Positions 18,904 through 27,396 of a stretch of DNA of 64,000 nucleotides are shown piece by piece. The notes beneath the pieces are model-generated. The model made no database searches and was not told the DNA's origin. It saw nothing but the letters and a program-made list of their open reading frames with translations. Every line of letters begins with the position of its first letter. Position 1 is the stretch's first letter. Origin of the DNA: Ch128b sp964527925. Lineage in GTDB: Bacteria > Bacteroidota > Ignavibacteria > Ch128b. The stretch spans positions 192,940 through 256,939 of the forward strand of contig CAZGQO010000003.1 of assembly GCA_964527925.1 (NCBI GenBank), in the 5' to 3' direction. Position numbers and translations under genes: made by a program.

Positions 18904-20271
18904 TTGGTCAAAGCTAGAATTTTAATCTGTGATGACGATAAAGAGTTAACCACTATTCTCTCAGATGAATTGAGATTAGAAGGACTGGATTGTACCGTTA
19001 CTAACGATGGCGAAAGTGCATTTGAAAATCTCAAAAAGAACAATTTTGATGTCCTCCTTCTTGATTTAAACTTGCCTGATACAACTGGAAAAGAAATCCT
19101 GAAATTCTCATCTTCAAACTATCCCTTTACTCAAGTTATAATGTTGACAGGCACCTCAGATATTAATGATGCTGTCGAATGCATGAAACTCGGAGCCTAT
19201 GATTTTATTACCAAACCTTACGACTTCAACGAATTGATTCAGGTTATAGACAAAGCAATAGAAAAGAAAAATCTGTTAACAAATAATTTTGCACTTTCTA
19301 AAGAATTAAAACATCTGCTTGGATTCGAAATCATTGGTAAAAGCAAAACTTTTCAAGAATTACTAAATCTCGCAACTCGTGCTGCACAATCCGATTCACC
19401 TATTCTAATTCAAGGGGAAACTGGAACAGGGAAAGAGATTTTAGCAAAGTACATCCATTCAATTAGCCCAAGAGTATCGAAGCCAATTGTTACATTAAAT
19501 TGTGCCTCACTCCCGGACACATTATTCGAAAGTGAATTATTTGGACACGAAAAAGGTTCTTTCACCGATGCAAAACAAACCAAGCCAGGTCTTGTTGAAA
19601 TTGCAAATGAAGGTTCTCTTTTTCTTGATGAAATTGGTGAGTTATCATTAACCATTCAACCAAAATTACTTCGTTTTCTTGAAACGGGAGAATTCAGAAG
19701 AGTTGGTGGACTTAGTAACAGAAAATCTAATGTGCGCATTATTGCCGCAACAAATAAAAACCTGATTCAAGAAGTAAAAGCAAAGCGATTTCGAGAGGAT
19801 TTGCTTTTCCGATTAAATGTAATTCCCCTCACTATTCCTCCTTTAAGAGAAAGAAAAGAAGACATCATTCCACTTGCTGAATACTTCTTGAAAGTGAAAT
19901 CAAAAACAAGAAATTTGAAAGTTCTTTCAGACAATGCGAAAGAATTTCTTCTTAATTATGATTTTCCCGGTAATGTTCGTGAACTCGAACATTTGATTGA
20001 GAGATCATTAATCTTTTGCGATGGCGATATCATCTATCCAGAACAATTTAATCTCCCATTGTCAAAAAACAATGAGTTTTTCTACTTACAAGATGATTTC
20101 AATAATTCAGGCGAAAATCAAAATAAAATTCTTTCCCTTGAAGAACTGGAAAAAATTCACATCAAGAACATACTTAAATTGAATAATTGGAATCGGGAAA
20201 AGTCTGCAAGGATGCTCGGAATAAGTTTGAAAACTCTCTACACAAAAATCAAAAAATATAACTTGAGATGA
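18904..20271 (+). CDS. NtrC-family response regulator with variant GSFTDA loop
   Basis: A 455-residue response regulator. The receiver domain (residues 4-118) has the acidic pair ICDDD (Asp10-12), phospho-acceptor Asp54 (LLLDLNLPD), and TKPYDF carrying the conserved lysine. The AAA+ domain has Walker A GETGTGKE and Walker B FLDEIGELS. The loop that normally reads GAFTGA and contacts sigma-54 reads GSFTDA (218-223). A Fis-type helix-turn-helix (REKSARMLGISLKTLYTKIK) closes the protein. Translation starts at TTG. The stop overlaps the ATG of the downstream hybrid kinase (ATGA at 20268), so the pair form an obvious cognate unit. The altered loop may reduce or abolish sigma-54 activation; some family members with this change act with other sigma factors. 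Confidence 0.9.
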   Translation: MVKARILICDDDKELTTILSDELRLEGLDCTVTNDGESAFENLKKNNFDVLLLDLNLPDTTGKEILKFSSSNYPFTQVIMLTGTSDINDAVECMKLGAYDFITKPYDFNELIQVIDKAIEKKNLLTNNFALSKELKHLLGFEIIGKSKTFQELLNLATRAAQSDSPILIQGETGTGKEILAKYIHSISPRVSKPIVTLNCASLPDTLFESELFGHEKGSFTDAKQTKPGLVEIANEGSLFLDEIGELSLTIQPKLLRFLETGEFRRVGGLSNRKSNVRIIAATNKNLIQEVKAKRFREDLLFRLNVIPLTIPPLRERKEDIIPLAEYFLKVKSKTRNLKVLSDNAKEFLLNYDFPGNVRELEHLIERSLIFCDGDIIYPEQFNLPLSKNNEFFYLQDDFNNSGENQNKILSLEELEKIHIKNILKLNNWNREKSARMLGISLKTLYTKIKKYNLR

Positions 20272-22658
20272 ATAATCAATTTGAAAAAATTCTCAACGAA
20301 CATTTAATTAAGTTAATTAATCTTACCGGTTTTGGGTTGTGTTTCACAGATTCTGATTTTCAAATTTTATGGGCAAACGATGTATTTGAAAAATGGTATG
20401 GCGCATCTAAAGAAAAAAAATTGATTAACCTTATCGAAGAAAAAACTAATAAAGAAGACTCTATAATCTACCAGTCTTTAATAATTAATAACTCAAACAA
20501 AATTGAAATAAAGAACTCTGTCTTAAATAAATGGTTCATAATTAGTGTATTAAAATTCACTGAAGACAATAATGTCTTCTATCTTTTTTTATTCGACGAT
20601 ACAACTGAAAAAAAGACTGTCTTCGAAAGTTATATTGCACAACTCGAATTGCTTGATAATGTTGAAGATGGAATTTATTCTACAGATTTTGAAAATCGAA
20701 TCACCTACTGGAATAAAGGTGCCGAAAAAACTTATGGGTATAAAGCAGATGAAGTTATTGGAAAAATAATTAATGTAGATTTTAAACTTCACGATGAACT
20801 TGATGCAGAAACTCAATTACAAACGTTAAGCGAGCTCGAAAAATATCGAACCTGTTATTTGAAGCGAAAAGAATATAAGAAAGATGGTTCCGAAATCTGG
20901 ATAGAAGGTAATATTTCTTTAATAACTGACCTTGGTGATAAACCTATCGGATTAATTTATATAGTTAGAGACATTACAGGTAAACTCACCTCAGAAATTC
21001 TTAATTATATAAATGCTAATCTTCAAAAAACCTTACGGGATATTACAGCCAATTTAATTAATGATGCGAGTTTCTCAGATATAACAATTCAAATTGTAAA
21101 GAAATGCAAAGAATTAACTGAGAGTAAATTCTGTGGAATTATAAAAGCTACAGAGCATAAAAGTGAAGTACTTGAATTCATTTCTGATAAGATACTTGAA
21201 GAACAGAAAAAAGAAATTTTGAGGACTTCATCATTTACAATTAAAAGCTGGCTTGAATTGAACAAAAAATCTTTAACAACCTTTAGCCAGCCGCATCCAG
21301 AAATTCTTATATCATTAAAGGAATTATTGGTTACGGAGGAGTTTATTATATCACCTGTAATTATTAAAAATGAAGTTAATTATTTCTTTATAGCAGGATC
21401 AGATTCTTATTTTCTGCCACGTTTTAAAGTTGAGATAGTTAATTCTTTTGCCTCACTTTTTTCATTCATCGTTTCCTACTATGAAAAGAAACTTATGCAA
21501 GAATCTCTCGAAGAAAAACTTAAACAAATTCAGAAATATAAATTAACTACAAACCTTATAAGCGGAATTGTACACGATTTCAAAAATTTACTTAACGGGA
21601 TTCAAGCGTCTATAGAATTAATAAAACAGAAATACTTTAGTTCATTACCTGAAAATGTCATCAACGATGTTGAACAATTACTTTTCCGTGGACTGGATTT
21701 ATCGAGAAGCCTCCTTGAAATTGGAAAACCTTTAAAACCCAACAAGAAAGAATTTAACCTTAAGGATTTACTTAATGATATTTTTAAACTGGCAACAAAT
21801 ATTTGTACAAAAAATATTAAAGTCATAAAAGAATATGATAAGAAGCAGCCTTATTTATTTGCCGATTACTCTCAATTGCATCAGGTTTTAACCAATCTCA
21901 TAGTTAATGCTCGAGATGCAATGCCAGAGGGCGGTTCATTAATAATTTCCGCAAAAGAAATGACAATCAGCGACAAGGATTACATTGATAGTCCAAAACT
22001 TAAACCTGGAGACTATGTTTGTATTAAGATCCAGGATACTGGCGTTGGAATTCCACATGAACATTTAAACAAAATATTTGAACCTTACTTTACTACTAAA
22101 GATAGTCAAAAGGGAACTGGACTTGGTTTGTTCATTTCACAAAATATCATTCAAAAACACAACGGATTGATTGAAGTCGAAAGCACTCCAGGTAAAGGCA
22201 CAACGTTTAAAGTTTATTTACCATGCATAATAAAAGAAGAAAAAATGGCTGAAGAAAAAAGAGAAATTAAATACAAAGAACAACCAACTATCTTGCTCGT
22301 TGATGACGAAGATACAATCCGTTCATTACTCTCAGAAATGTTAAGCTTCCAAAATTTTTTAGTGATTGAAGCAAGTTCAGGCGAAGAGGCAATAAAAAAA
22401 TTTGAAGCAAACAAGGAGAAAGTAGATCTTGTAATCCTTGATTATTTCTTGACTGATATGAATGGTGACAAAGTACTTGAAAAGATCAGAGAACTCAGAA
22501 AAGATGTTCCAGTGTTTATTGCAACTGGTTTAATGGAAGATTCAATTATCGAGAAGCTCAAACAAATGAGAGTAGATAAATTTATCGAAAAGCCTTATGA
22601 ATTTGATTCTCTCTTATCCTTAATATCGATTTATGTCCAAGCATCAATAAATCATTGA
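20268..22658 (+). CDS. Hybrid sensor kinase: PAS-PAS-GAF-like-kinase-receiver
   Basis: A soluble, cytoplasmic-looking kinase of 796 residues. A first PAS-like region (about 10-110) is followed by a second PAS with PAC (about 130-245: DGIYSTDFENRITYWNKGAE, GLIYIVRDITG). A GAF-like segment runs about 255-405. The H-box is GIVHDFKNLLNGI (His436). The ATPase domain has NLIVNARDAMP, DTGVGIP and GTGLGLFIS. A C-terminal receiver (about 675-790) has DDE, phospho-acceptor Asp725 (VILDYFLTD) and a lysine in EKPYEFD. It likely phosphorylates the NtrC-type regulator upstream, with which it shares a 4-base ATGA overlap. Its last 7 bases overlap the end of the convergent regulator gene on the other strand. 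Confidence 0.9.
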   Translation: MNNQFEKILNEHLIKLINLTGFGLCFTDSDFQILWANDVFEKWYGASKEKKLINLIEEKTNKEDSIIYQSLIINNSNKIEIKNSVLNKWFIISVLKFTEDNNVFYLFLFDDTTEKKTVFESYIAQLELLDNVEDGIYSTDFENRITYWNKGAEKTYGYKADEVIGKIINVDFKLHDELDAETQLQTLSELEKYRTCYLKRKEYKKDGSEIWIEGNISLITDLGDKPIGLIYIVRDITGKLTSEILNYINANLQKTLRDITANLINDASFSDITIQIVKKCKELTESKFCGIIKATEHKSEVLEFISDKILEEQKKEILRTSSFTIKSWLELNKKSLTTFSQPHPEILISLKELLVTEEFIISPVIIKNEVNYFFIAGSDSYFLPRFKVEIVNSFASLFSFIVSYYEKKLMQESLEEKLKQIQKYKLTTNLISGIVHDFKNLLNGIQASIELIKQKYFSSLPENVINDVEQLLFRGLDLSRSLLEIGKPLKPNKKEFNLKDLLNDIFKLATNICTKNIKVIKEYDKKQPYLFADYSQLHQVLTNLIVNARDAMPEGGSLIISAKEMTISDKDYIDSPKLKPGDYVCIKIQDTGVGIPHEHLNKIFEPYFTTKDSQKGTGLGLFISQNIIQKHNGLIEVESTPGKGTTFKVYLPCIIKEEKMAEEKREIKYKEQPTILLVDDEDTIRSLLSEMLSFQNFLVIEASSGEEAIKKFEANKEKVDLVILDYFLTDMNGDKVLEKIRELRKDVPVFIATGLMEDSIIEKLKQMRVDKFIEKPYEFDSLLSLISIYVQASINH

Positions 22659-23356
22659 TCAAGTATTTCTTTTTTCAAGTCATCAACACTAACCATTCGT
22701 ACATCTTTCTCTTTATCGTAAAACTCTTTTGCTTCAGGATGTTTAATTGCGTTTAATTTATTTAGAACTGCGGTAATCTTCTTAATACCGTCTTCCAGGT
22801 AACTCAATTTTTCAAGAAGTAGATTTTTATCAATGTTATCTTTCTTCAATTCTCGTTTAATCGAATTTAGTGCAAGAGACATAGTAGTAAGAGGCTGCTT
22901 AATTTCATGATTAGCTGTAAAAACCGTTGCCTCAAATATTTGGTATTTCTCTTGTTGAATTGCCTTTTTCTTCATCTCAGAGTAACGAAGGGCAGAATTA
23001 ATCCTCGCAATCAACTCAATCTTATCGAACGGTTTTTTGATATAATCGAAAGCTCCAACCTTCAAACCTTGTTCAACATCTTTAGAATCGACTTTCGCCG
23101 TTACCAGAATTATTGGGATATCTTTTGTTTCATCATCATTCGTTAAAATCTTGCACACTTCATAACCATCCATTTCGGGCATCATGATATCAAGAAGGAT
23201 TAAATCTGGCTTCAGTGTTTTTACCTTTTCTATTCCCTCTTTTCCTGAGAATGCAGTTATGACCTGAAAGTTTTCAATCTGCAATCGAGATTGAAGATAA
23301 TAAACATTATCAGGTCTATCATCAACAACCAAAATTTTATAAGCTTCTTTTACCAT
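22652..23356 (-). CDS. Response regulator fused to an H-box dimerisation helix pair, no ATPase domain
   Basis: A 234-residue protein with an N-terminal receiver (DD at 12-13, phospho-acceptor Asp56 in LILLDIMMP, lysine in KKPFD). A helical linker leads to a histidine-kinase-like H-box (ANHEIKQPLTTM, His150) and the second helix of a dimerisation domain. It ends where an ATPase domain should begin, so it cannot autophosphorylate in the usual way. It could act as a phosphotransfer or docking protein, or be a truncated kinase. It is the last gene of the pilus operon, 3 bases after the receiver-only gene, and ends head-on with the hybrid kinase gene with 7 bases shared. Confidence 0.82.
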   Translation of the reverse strand: MVKEAYKILVVDDRPDNVYYLQSRLQIENFQVITAFSGKEGIEKVKTLKPDLILLDIMMPEMDGYEVCKILTNDDETKDIPIILVTAKVDSKDVEQGLKVGAFDYIKKPFDKIELIARINSALRYSEMKKKAIQQEKYQIFEATVFTANHEIKQPLTTMSLALNSIKRELKKDNIDKNLLLEKLSYLEDGIKKITAVLNKLNAIKHPEAKEFYDKEKDVRMVSVDDLKKEILDQ

Positions 23357-23359
23357 AGG

Positions 23360-23728
23360 TTATGAATGCAATACTTTTTGAATAGTTATCAGTAGTTCGT
23401 CCAAATCATAGGGTTTTGGAAGAAAATCATCAGCTCCCAATTTTCTTGAAAGAACTGCATTTTCAACATCAGCATATGCAGTCATTACAATTATTTTCCC
23501 TGGATAATTTTTAGCTTTTAATTCCTTTAAAATTTCGAAACCATCCACTTCCGGCATTTTCAAGTCCAGAAGGATTAAATCGTAAAACTCATTACTCAAT
23601 CTATTTAGGACTTCATTACTATTATTTATAACTTCCACATCATATCCAACAAGTGATAATTCTTCTCTAAGCACTTTAGTTAAAGGAATATCATCATCAA
23701 TAATCAAGATAGATTCTAATTTAGCCAC
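23360..23728 (-). CDS. Single-domain response regulator (CheY-like)
   Basis: A 122-residue stand-alone receiver: DDD at 11-13, phospho-acceptor Asp55 (LILLDLKMPE), the conserved threonine region IVMTAYAD and lysine in LPKPYDL. There is no output domain, so it would act by protein contact, as CheY- or PilG-type proteins do with motors or kinases. It follows the secretin gene by 12 bases and precedes the receiver/H-box gene by 3, inside the pilus operon. A role in controlling pilus extension or retraction is therefore a fair inference. Confidence 0.88.
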   Translation of the reverse strand: MAKLESILIIDDDIPLTKVLREELSLVGYDVEVINNSNEVLNRLSNEFYDLILLDLKMPEVDGFEILKELKAKNYPGKIIVMTAYADVENAVLSRKLGADDFLPKPYDLDELLITIQKVLHS

Positions 23729-23740
23729 TATAAATTCCTT

Positions 23741-24973
23741 TCATTTTTCTTCAACTGGGTTCATTTGATAAATTTTGATATCCTTTTGAAATTCTTCTCT
23801 TTTCTGTTCCAGAATATTTTTAGCTTTTCGAGTGCTTGTCAAACGTTCTTTCAAAGTTGGGACTAATTTTGCTTTTAATACAATTATCAATTCTTTTTTG
23901 GAATAAGTTTTACTATCAAAACCAGTCAAATAACGAATTCCGAAGACCCACCATGGCAAATCTTTTAATATGGGAATTCCACTTCTTTGAACTTTTTCTT
24001 CTGTAATATACAAACCTCCAATTACAGTTTCTTCTCCATCAACAAGTAAAACATCAGTCTTTGCTTTTGTTTTTTTGATTTCAGTTGAAATTTGTCCTGG
24101 GATTGCATTACTTCTTTCTGCTTCCAATTCTATCAGAATATAATTTTTTCCATCCTCTTCAAAAACATAAGGGGTTACTCTGATGATGGTTCCAGTTGAA
24201 TAAAACCTTTCTACCGTATTCCCGGCAAAATCTTTTTCTCTCGTAGAGAAATCTGCACCGACTTGAATTTCGCCTCTTACTCTGTCACGAACAGTAATTT
24301 GTGGGCTTGCAATTACTTCACCCAATTGGTTTTGTTCGAAGAAATTAAAGAGTGCTGTGGCTCTTCCAAGAAAATCACCAATCTGTCGTTCACCATAAAG
24401 ACCAAGATTAAAACTCTTTGTTTGATCAGTTGATGGCGGTGCATTCAAATTAAATATTGTATTATCCGTTTGACCTAATTGACCAGCAACATCAAAATCT
24501 TTGTTGTTAGTAAGTAACCATTTCCAGTTCATTCCCAATTCTCTTGACTTTTGGATATCGAGTTCAAAAAAGATAGCTGAAATATTTACTTCCCGAGTAT
24601 TTAAATCTACTCCTTTCATCACATCGGGCATAGGTGGTTTTTCTCCTTTTCTTGGTAAAATCTTTATGTACTCATCTGTTTCAGTGAAATCGAGATTGTT
24701 ATATTTCAAAATCAGAAGTAAAGCTCTATACCAGTTCATTTGAATAATATCAATACCAATTGGATCAGAAATATCTTCACTCAATACGATAATTTTATTC
24801 AAAAATTGTTTGCTCATCTTGCTTAACATTTGCATTGCTTGATTAAACGGCATTGAACCTGAGAGTGAAACAAGTTCTTCAGGTGAGCTTGAAATCATTG
24901 CTTTAAATTCTCTCTGACTCTGCCCCATGGACAAGTTAATTAAAAATAAAAGAATTAAAATTATGTTTTTCAT
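23741..24973 (-). CDS. Short PilQ/GspD-type secretin
   Basis: An outer-membrane pore protein of 410 residues, short for a secretin. A signal peptide (NIILILLFLINLSMGQSQ) is followed by a small N-domain resembling secretin/TonB short N-terminal modules (about 25-110). The C-terminal secretin homology region then includes the strand set around LGEVIASPQITVRDRV and the characteristic VDGEETVIGGLYITEE and GIPILKDLPWW. The gene overlaps the upstream PilO-like gene by 4 bases (ATGA) and is part of the tightly packed pilus operon. It would form the channel through which the pilus passes. A lysine-rich tail of about 40 residues follows the secretin core. Confidence 0.85.
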   Translation of the reverse strand: MKNIILILLFLINLSMGQSQREFKAMISSSPEELVSLSGSMPFNQAMQMLSKMSKQFLNKIIVLSEDISDPIGIDIIQMNWYRALLLILKYNNLDFTETDEYIKILPRKGEKPPMPDVMKGVDLNTREVNISAIFFELDIQKSRELGMNWKWLLTNNKDFDVAGQLGQTDNTIFNLNAPPSTDQTKSFNLGLYGERQIGDFLGRATALFNFFEQNQLGEVIASPQITVRDRVRGEIQVGADFSTREKDFAGNTVERFYSTGTIIRVTPYVFEEDGKNYILIELEAERSNAIPGQISTEIKKTKAKTDVLLVDGEETVIGGLYITEEKVQRSGIPILKDLPWWVFGIRYLTGFDSKTYSKKELIIVLKAKLVPTLKERLTSTRKAKNILEQKREEFQKDIKIYQMNPVEEK

Positions 24974-25863
24974 TTTTTAATCTCCTTTAAATTAGAGCTC
25001 TTTAATTTAAGAGTAACCCTTTCAATAATCCCACCACGATTGAGCAAAAATTCGCATTGCTGATTATCATAATCAATTCTTGTTAAGTACCCAAGATAAA
25101 CAGGATCGCCTTCAGAGAGAGTGTATGAATTTCCATTTTTATCCATGATAAAAACTGCATCTGGAATTATTGCAAGTAAAGTTGCACCATCAACTTCAAG
25201 CAAGGCATCGTAGTTTGGTGGAATGTCTGGTTGAATTAATGGATAAAAAAGATCACTGACAAACTGAATTCTTTTTGGTTGAATGTTTTCGTAATTAAGG
25301 GCAAGACTTGGATCATCTGTAAAATAAGATTCTAATTTAATTTCAAATTCAACTTGATATCTGATCTCTCCTTTTCCTGTTGTTAAAGTCGCATTTATTA
25401 AATTCAAGCTCGAGATTTTATAAAGCTTTTTAGATTTTTCGAGGTCATAAATTAATTTAAAGACATCAGCAAATTCTCCTTGACCGGTCAAAGTGAAATA
25501 ATCCACCGAAGCGGCACCAACTTTCTCTGTCTTTTCATATTCAATATCAATCCTTGTAAAACGTGAAAAATCTTTTGTGATTTCAAGAATGTCATTATAG
25601 GTATCTGTCATTGAATGTCTGAAGGGAATTACTTTAGCTCTATGATAAAGAATGGAGTCAATTTTATCTGACTCTATCTGAAGTGAATCATACATAGAAG
25701 TGAGCGTAGCCACATCAAGAAATTGTTGATTTAATGACTCAAGTTCGAGTTGTTTCTTTTTTATCTCTCTTGGCTGGTAACCAAGAACATAATATCCTCC
25801 CAGAGCCAGAATTACAACAAAGAGGATAGAAAGTATTATTGCATTTCGAGTTGTATTACTCAT
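24970..25863 (-). CDS. PilO-like alignment protein with PilP-like C-terminal domain
   Basis: A 297-residue inner-membrane protein. One helix near residues 9-28 (AIILSILFVVILALGGYYVL) is followed by a coiled coil (about 32-75). The ferredoxin-like periplasmic domain of PilO comes next (about 85-180; FTLTGQGEFADVFKLIYDLE). From about 215 the sequence reads like a PilP-type beta domain (VDGATLLAIIPDAVFIMD, EGDPVYLGYLTRIDYD), the part that contacts the secretin. That would make it a PilO-PilP fusion; this is by eye and needs structure prediction. It starts one base after the PilM-PilN gene's stop and overlaps the secretin gene by 4 bases. Confidence 0.75.
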   Translation of the reverse strand: MSNTTRNAIILSILFVVILALGGYYVLGYQPREIKKKQLELESLNQQFLDVATLTSMYDSLQIESDKIDSILYHRAKVIPFRHSMTDTYNDILEITKDFSRFTRIDIEYEKTEKVGAASVDYFTLTGQGEFADVFKLIYDLEKSKKLYKISSLNLINATLTTGKGEIRYQVEFEIKLESYFTDDPSLALNYENIQPKRIQFVSDLFYPLIQPDIPPNYDALLEVDGATLLAIIPDAVFIMDKNGNSYTLSEGDPVYLGYLTRIDYDNQQCEFLLNRGGIIERVTLKLKSSNLKEIKK

Positions 25864-27396
25864 TTATTGAATCCCCTTAAAGCCATATTTGTTAGGACTT
25901 AAATTTATTTCAAATCTATTAACCTCCCGTTCTCTTAATTCTTGGCTTACCATATTTTTTAACAAAGCTTTATCGAGATAATCTGAGAAATCTGGAATTG
26001 TGTACTTATTAATACCAACTCCTTGAATTTTAACCTCTCCCTCCTGGGCAGCAAAATTTGTTAACCAGATTCTTCTTTTGAGTGGCTGAAATTCCTGTAT
26101 TTTCATTAGTATTTCTGTCCATCTTTCCGCACCAAGGACGAGAGTATCAATAGTGCTTTGAATTCTTAAACCTGCTTCAATTCTTTGAGACAATTGATTA
26201 ACTCTGTTCACAAGTTCAGCATTTTCTGCGATAAGTAATTGTTTACTTTGTATCTCGGTCTGTAAGACACTAATTTTTTTCTGATTAGTGATGTATTTCT
26301 GTGTAAAAAACGCAACTGAAAGAAAAATCAATGCTAAGAGCAAATATCCAACTGGACTCAGTTTAAAGATTTTTTGAGCTTCCAATAAATCATACGGAAG
26401 CAAATTAAATTCAGGTATTTGAAGTTTGTTTTTGTGTAATAGATTAATTAGTGGAACAAGACAAAAAGTGTAGACAGGAATCTGTTCTTTCTTTTCCTCT
26501 GGTAATTCTGAAATATCAAGTTCATCAAATCGAATTATTTCTACGTCAGCAAGTGGGAAACTTCCATAAAAAGTTAGTTGAACAGTAGATTCAGTAACTT
26601 CACCACATAAAAATATTTTGTCTATCTCAGTTACTTGAGCCACATCCATTTCAAGATTTATTTTACTTATTATGATATCATGAAAACCAGCAGTTTGTAC
26701 ACCAATCCCGAGATAACTTGAGATATGCTTTAATGACTTATTTGAAATAAAAATTATTCTGCTCGAATCTATACCTACATGAATTATTAAATAATTTTTT
26801 TCAGGCAGAATGTTGTATTTCCTGAAGACATAATTAACTAAACATATATCCCCACTCGAAACGAAAGGGATACGAGGCATCTTCATTTTCCAGAAATTAG
26901 CAACTCTCCCTATTTGTTCAAGAGCTGGAAAATATTCATTAATTATTGCAGATATATATAAATCTTCGTTTACCTTCTGATACCTTAAATTTTTATTATC
27001 AATGGTTGCAATTTTCTGTTCAAGCCATCTTTCAACGATATAATTTTTGAGTTCTTTCGATTTTAACTTTGGTACATTTGGAATTAATAAGTAAGATACA
27101 TGTGGTTCAGTAACAACTGGTACAAAAGTAACTTTTTTTATGTTGCTAACTTTACCACTAATAACAGTTGAAAGCATTGGTTCTTCAAGTTCTTCACCTG
27201 TCTCTTCGGTGGGTTCAACAAGAATTGTATCACTATCAACTTCTAAATCTTGTTTGACAGGCATAAAAAAGTCCTGCGGAGAACCTTTAACCCCATAAGT
27301 GACAATATCTTCAACTTTTAATCCTTTTGATGTCCGTGATACTATTGCGACTTTAGTTTCCGGACCGTCAACAAAAATGGATACAAATTTTTTCAT
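25864..27396 (-). CDS. PilM-PilN fusion protein (GspL-like)
   Basis: A 510-residue protein. The cytoplasmic N-terminal part (about 1-335) resembles the actin-like PilM/GspL fold: KFVSIFVDGPETKVAIVS at the start and NYLIIHVGIDSSRIIFIS in the middle. It is interrupted by an acidic insertion near 60-72 rich in Glu. A single membrane helix follows (VGYLLLALIFLSVAFFTQ, about 348-366). A coiled coil and a PilN-like periplasmic domain end the protein (RWTEILMKIQEFQP ... NFAAQEGEVKIQGVG). In most type IV pili PilM and PilN are separate, so this is a fusion, like GspL of type II secretion. It overlaps the PilT gene by 4 bases and abuts the PilO-like gene. Confidence 0.78.
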   Translation of the reverse strand: MKKFVSIFVDGPETKVAIVSRTSKGLKVEDIVTYGVKGSPQDFFMPVKQDLEVDSDTILVEPTEETGEELEEPMLSTVISGKVSNIKKVTFVPVVTEPHVSYLLIPNVPKLKSKELKNYIVERWLEQKIATIDNKNLRYQKVNEDLYISAIINEYFPALEQIGRVANFWKMKMPRIPFVSSGDICLVNYVFRKYNILPEKNYLIIHVGIDSSRIIFISNKSLKHISSYLGIGVQTAGFHDIIISKINLEMDVAQVTEIDKIFLCGEVTESTVQLTFYGSFPLADVEIIRFDELDISELPEEKKEQIPVYTFCLVPLINLLHKNKLQIPEFNLLPYDLLEAQKIFKLSPVGYLLLALIFLSVAFFTQKYITNQKKISVLQTEIQSKQLLIAENAELVNRVNQLSQRIEAGLRIQSTIDTLVLGAERWTEILMKIQEFQPLKRRIWLTNFAAQEGEVKIQGVGINKYTIPDFSDYLDKALLKNMVSQELREREVNRFEINLSPNKYGFKGIQ

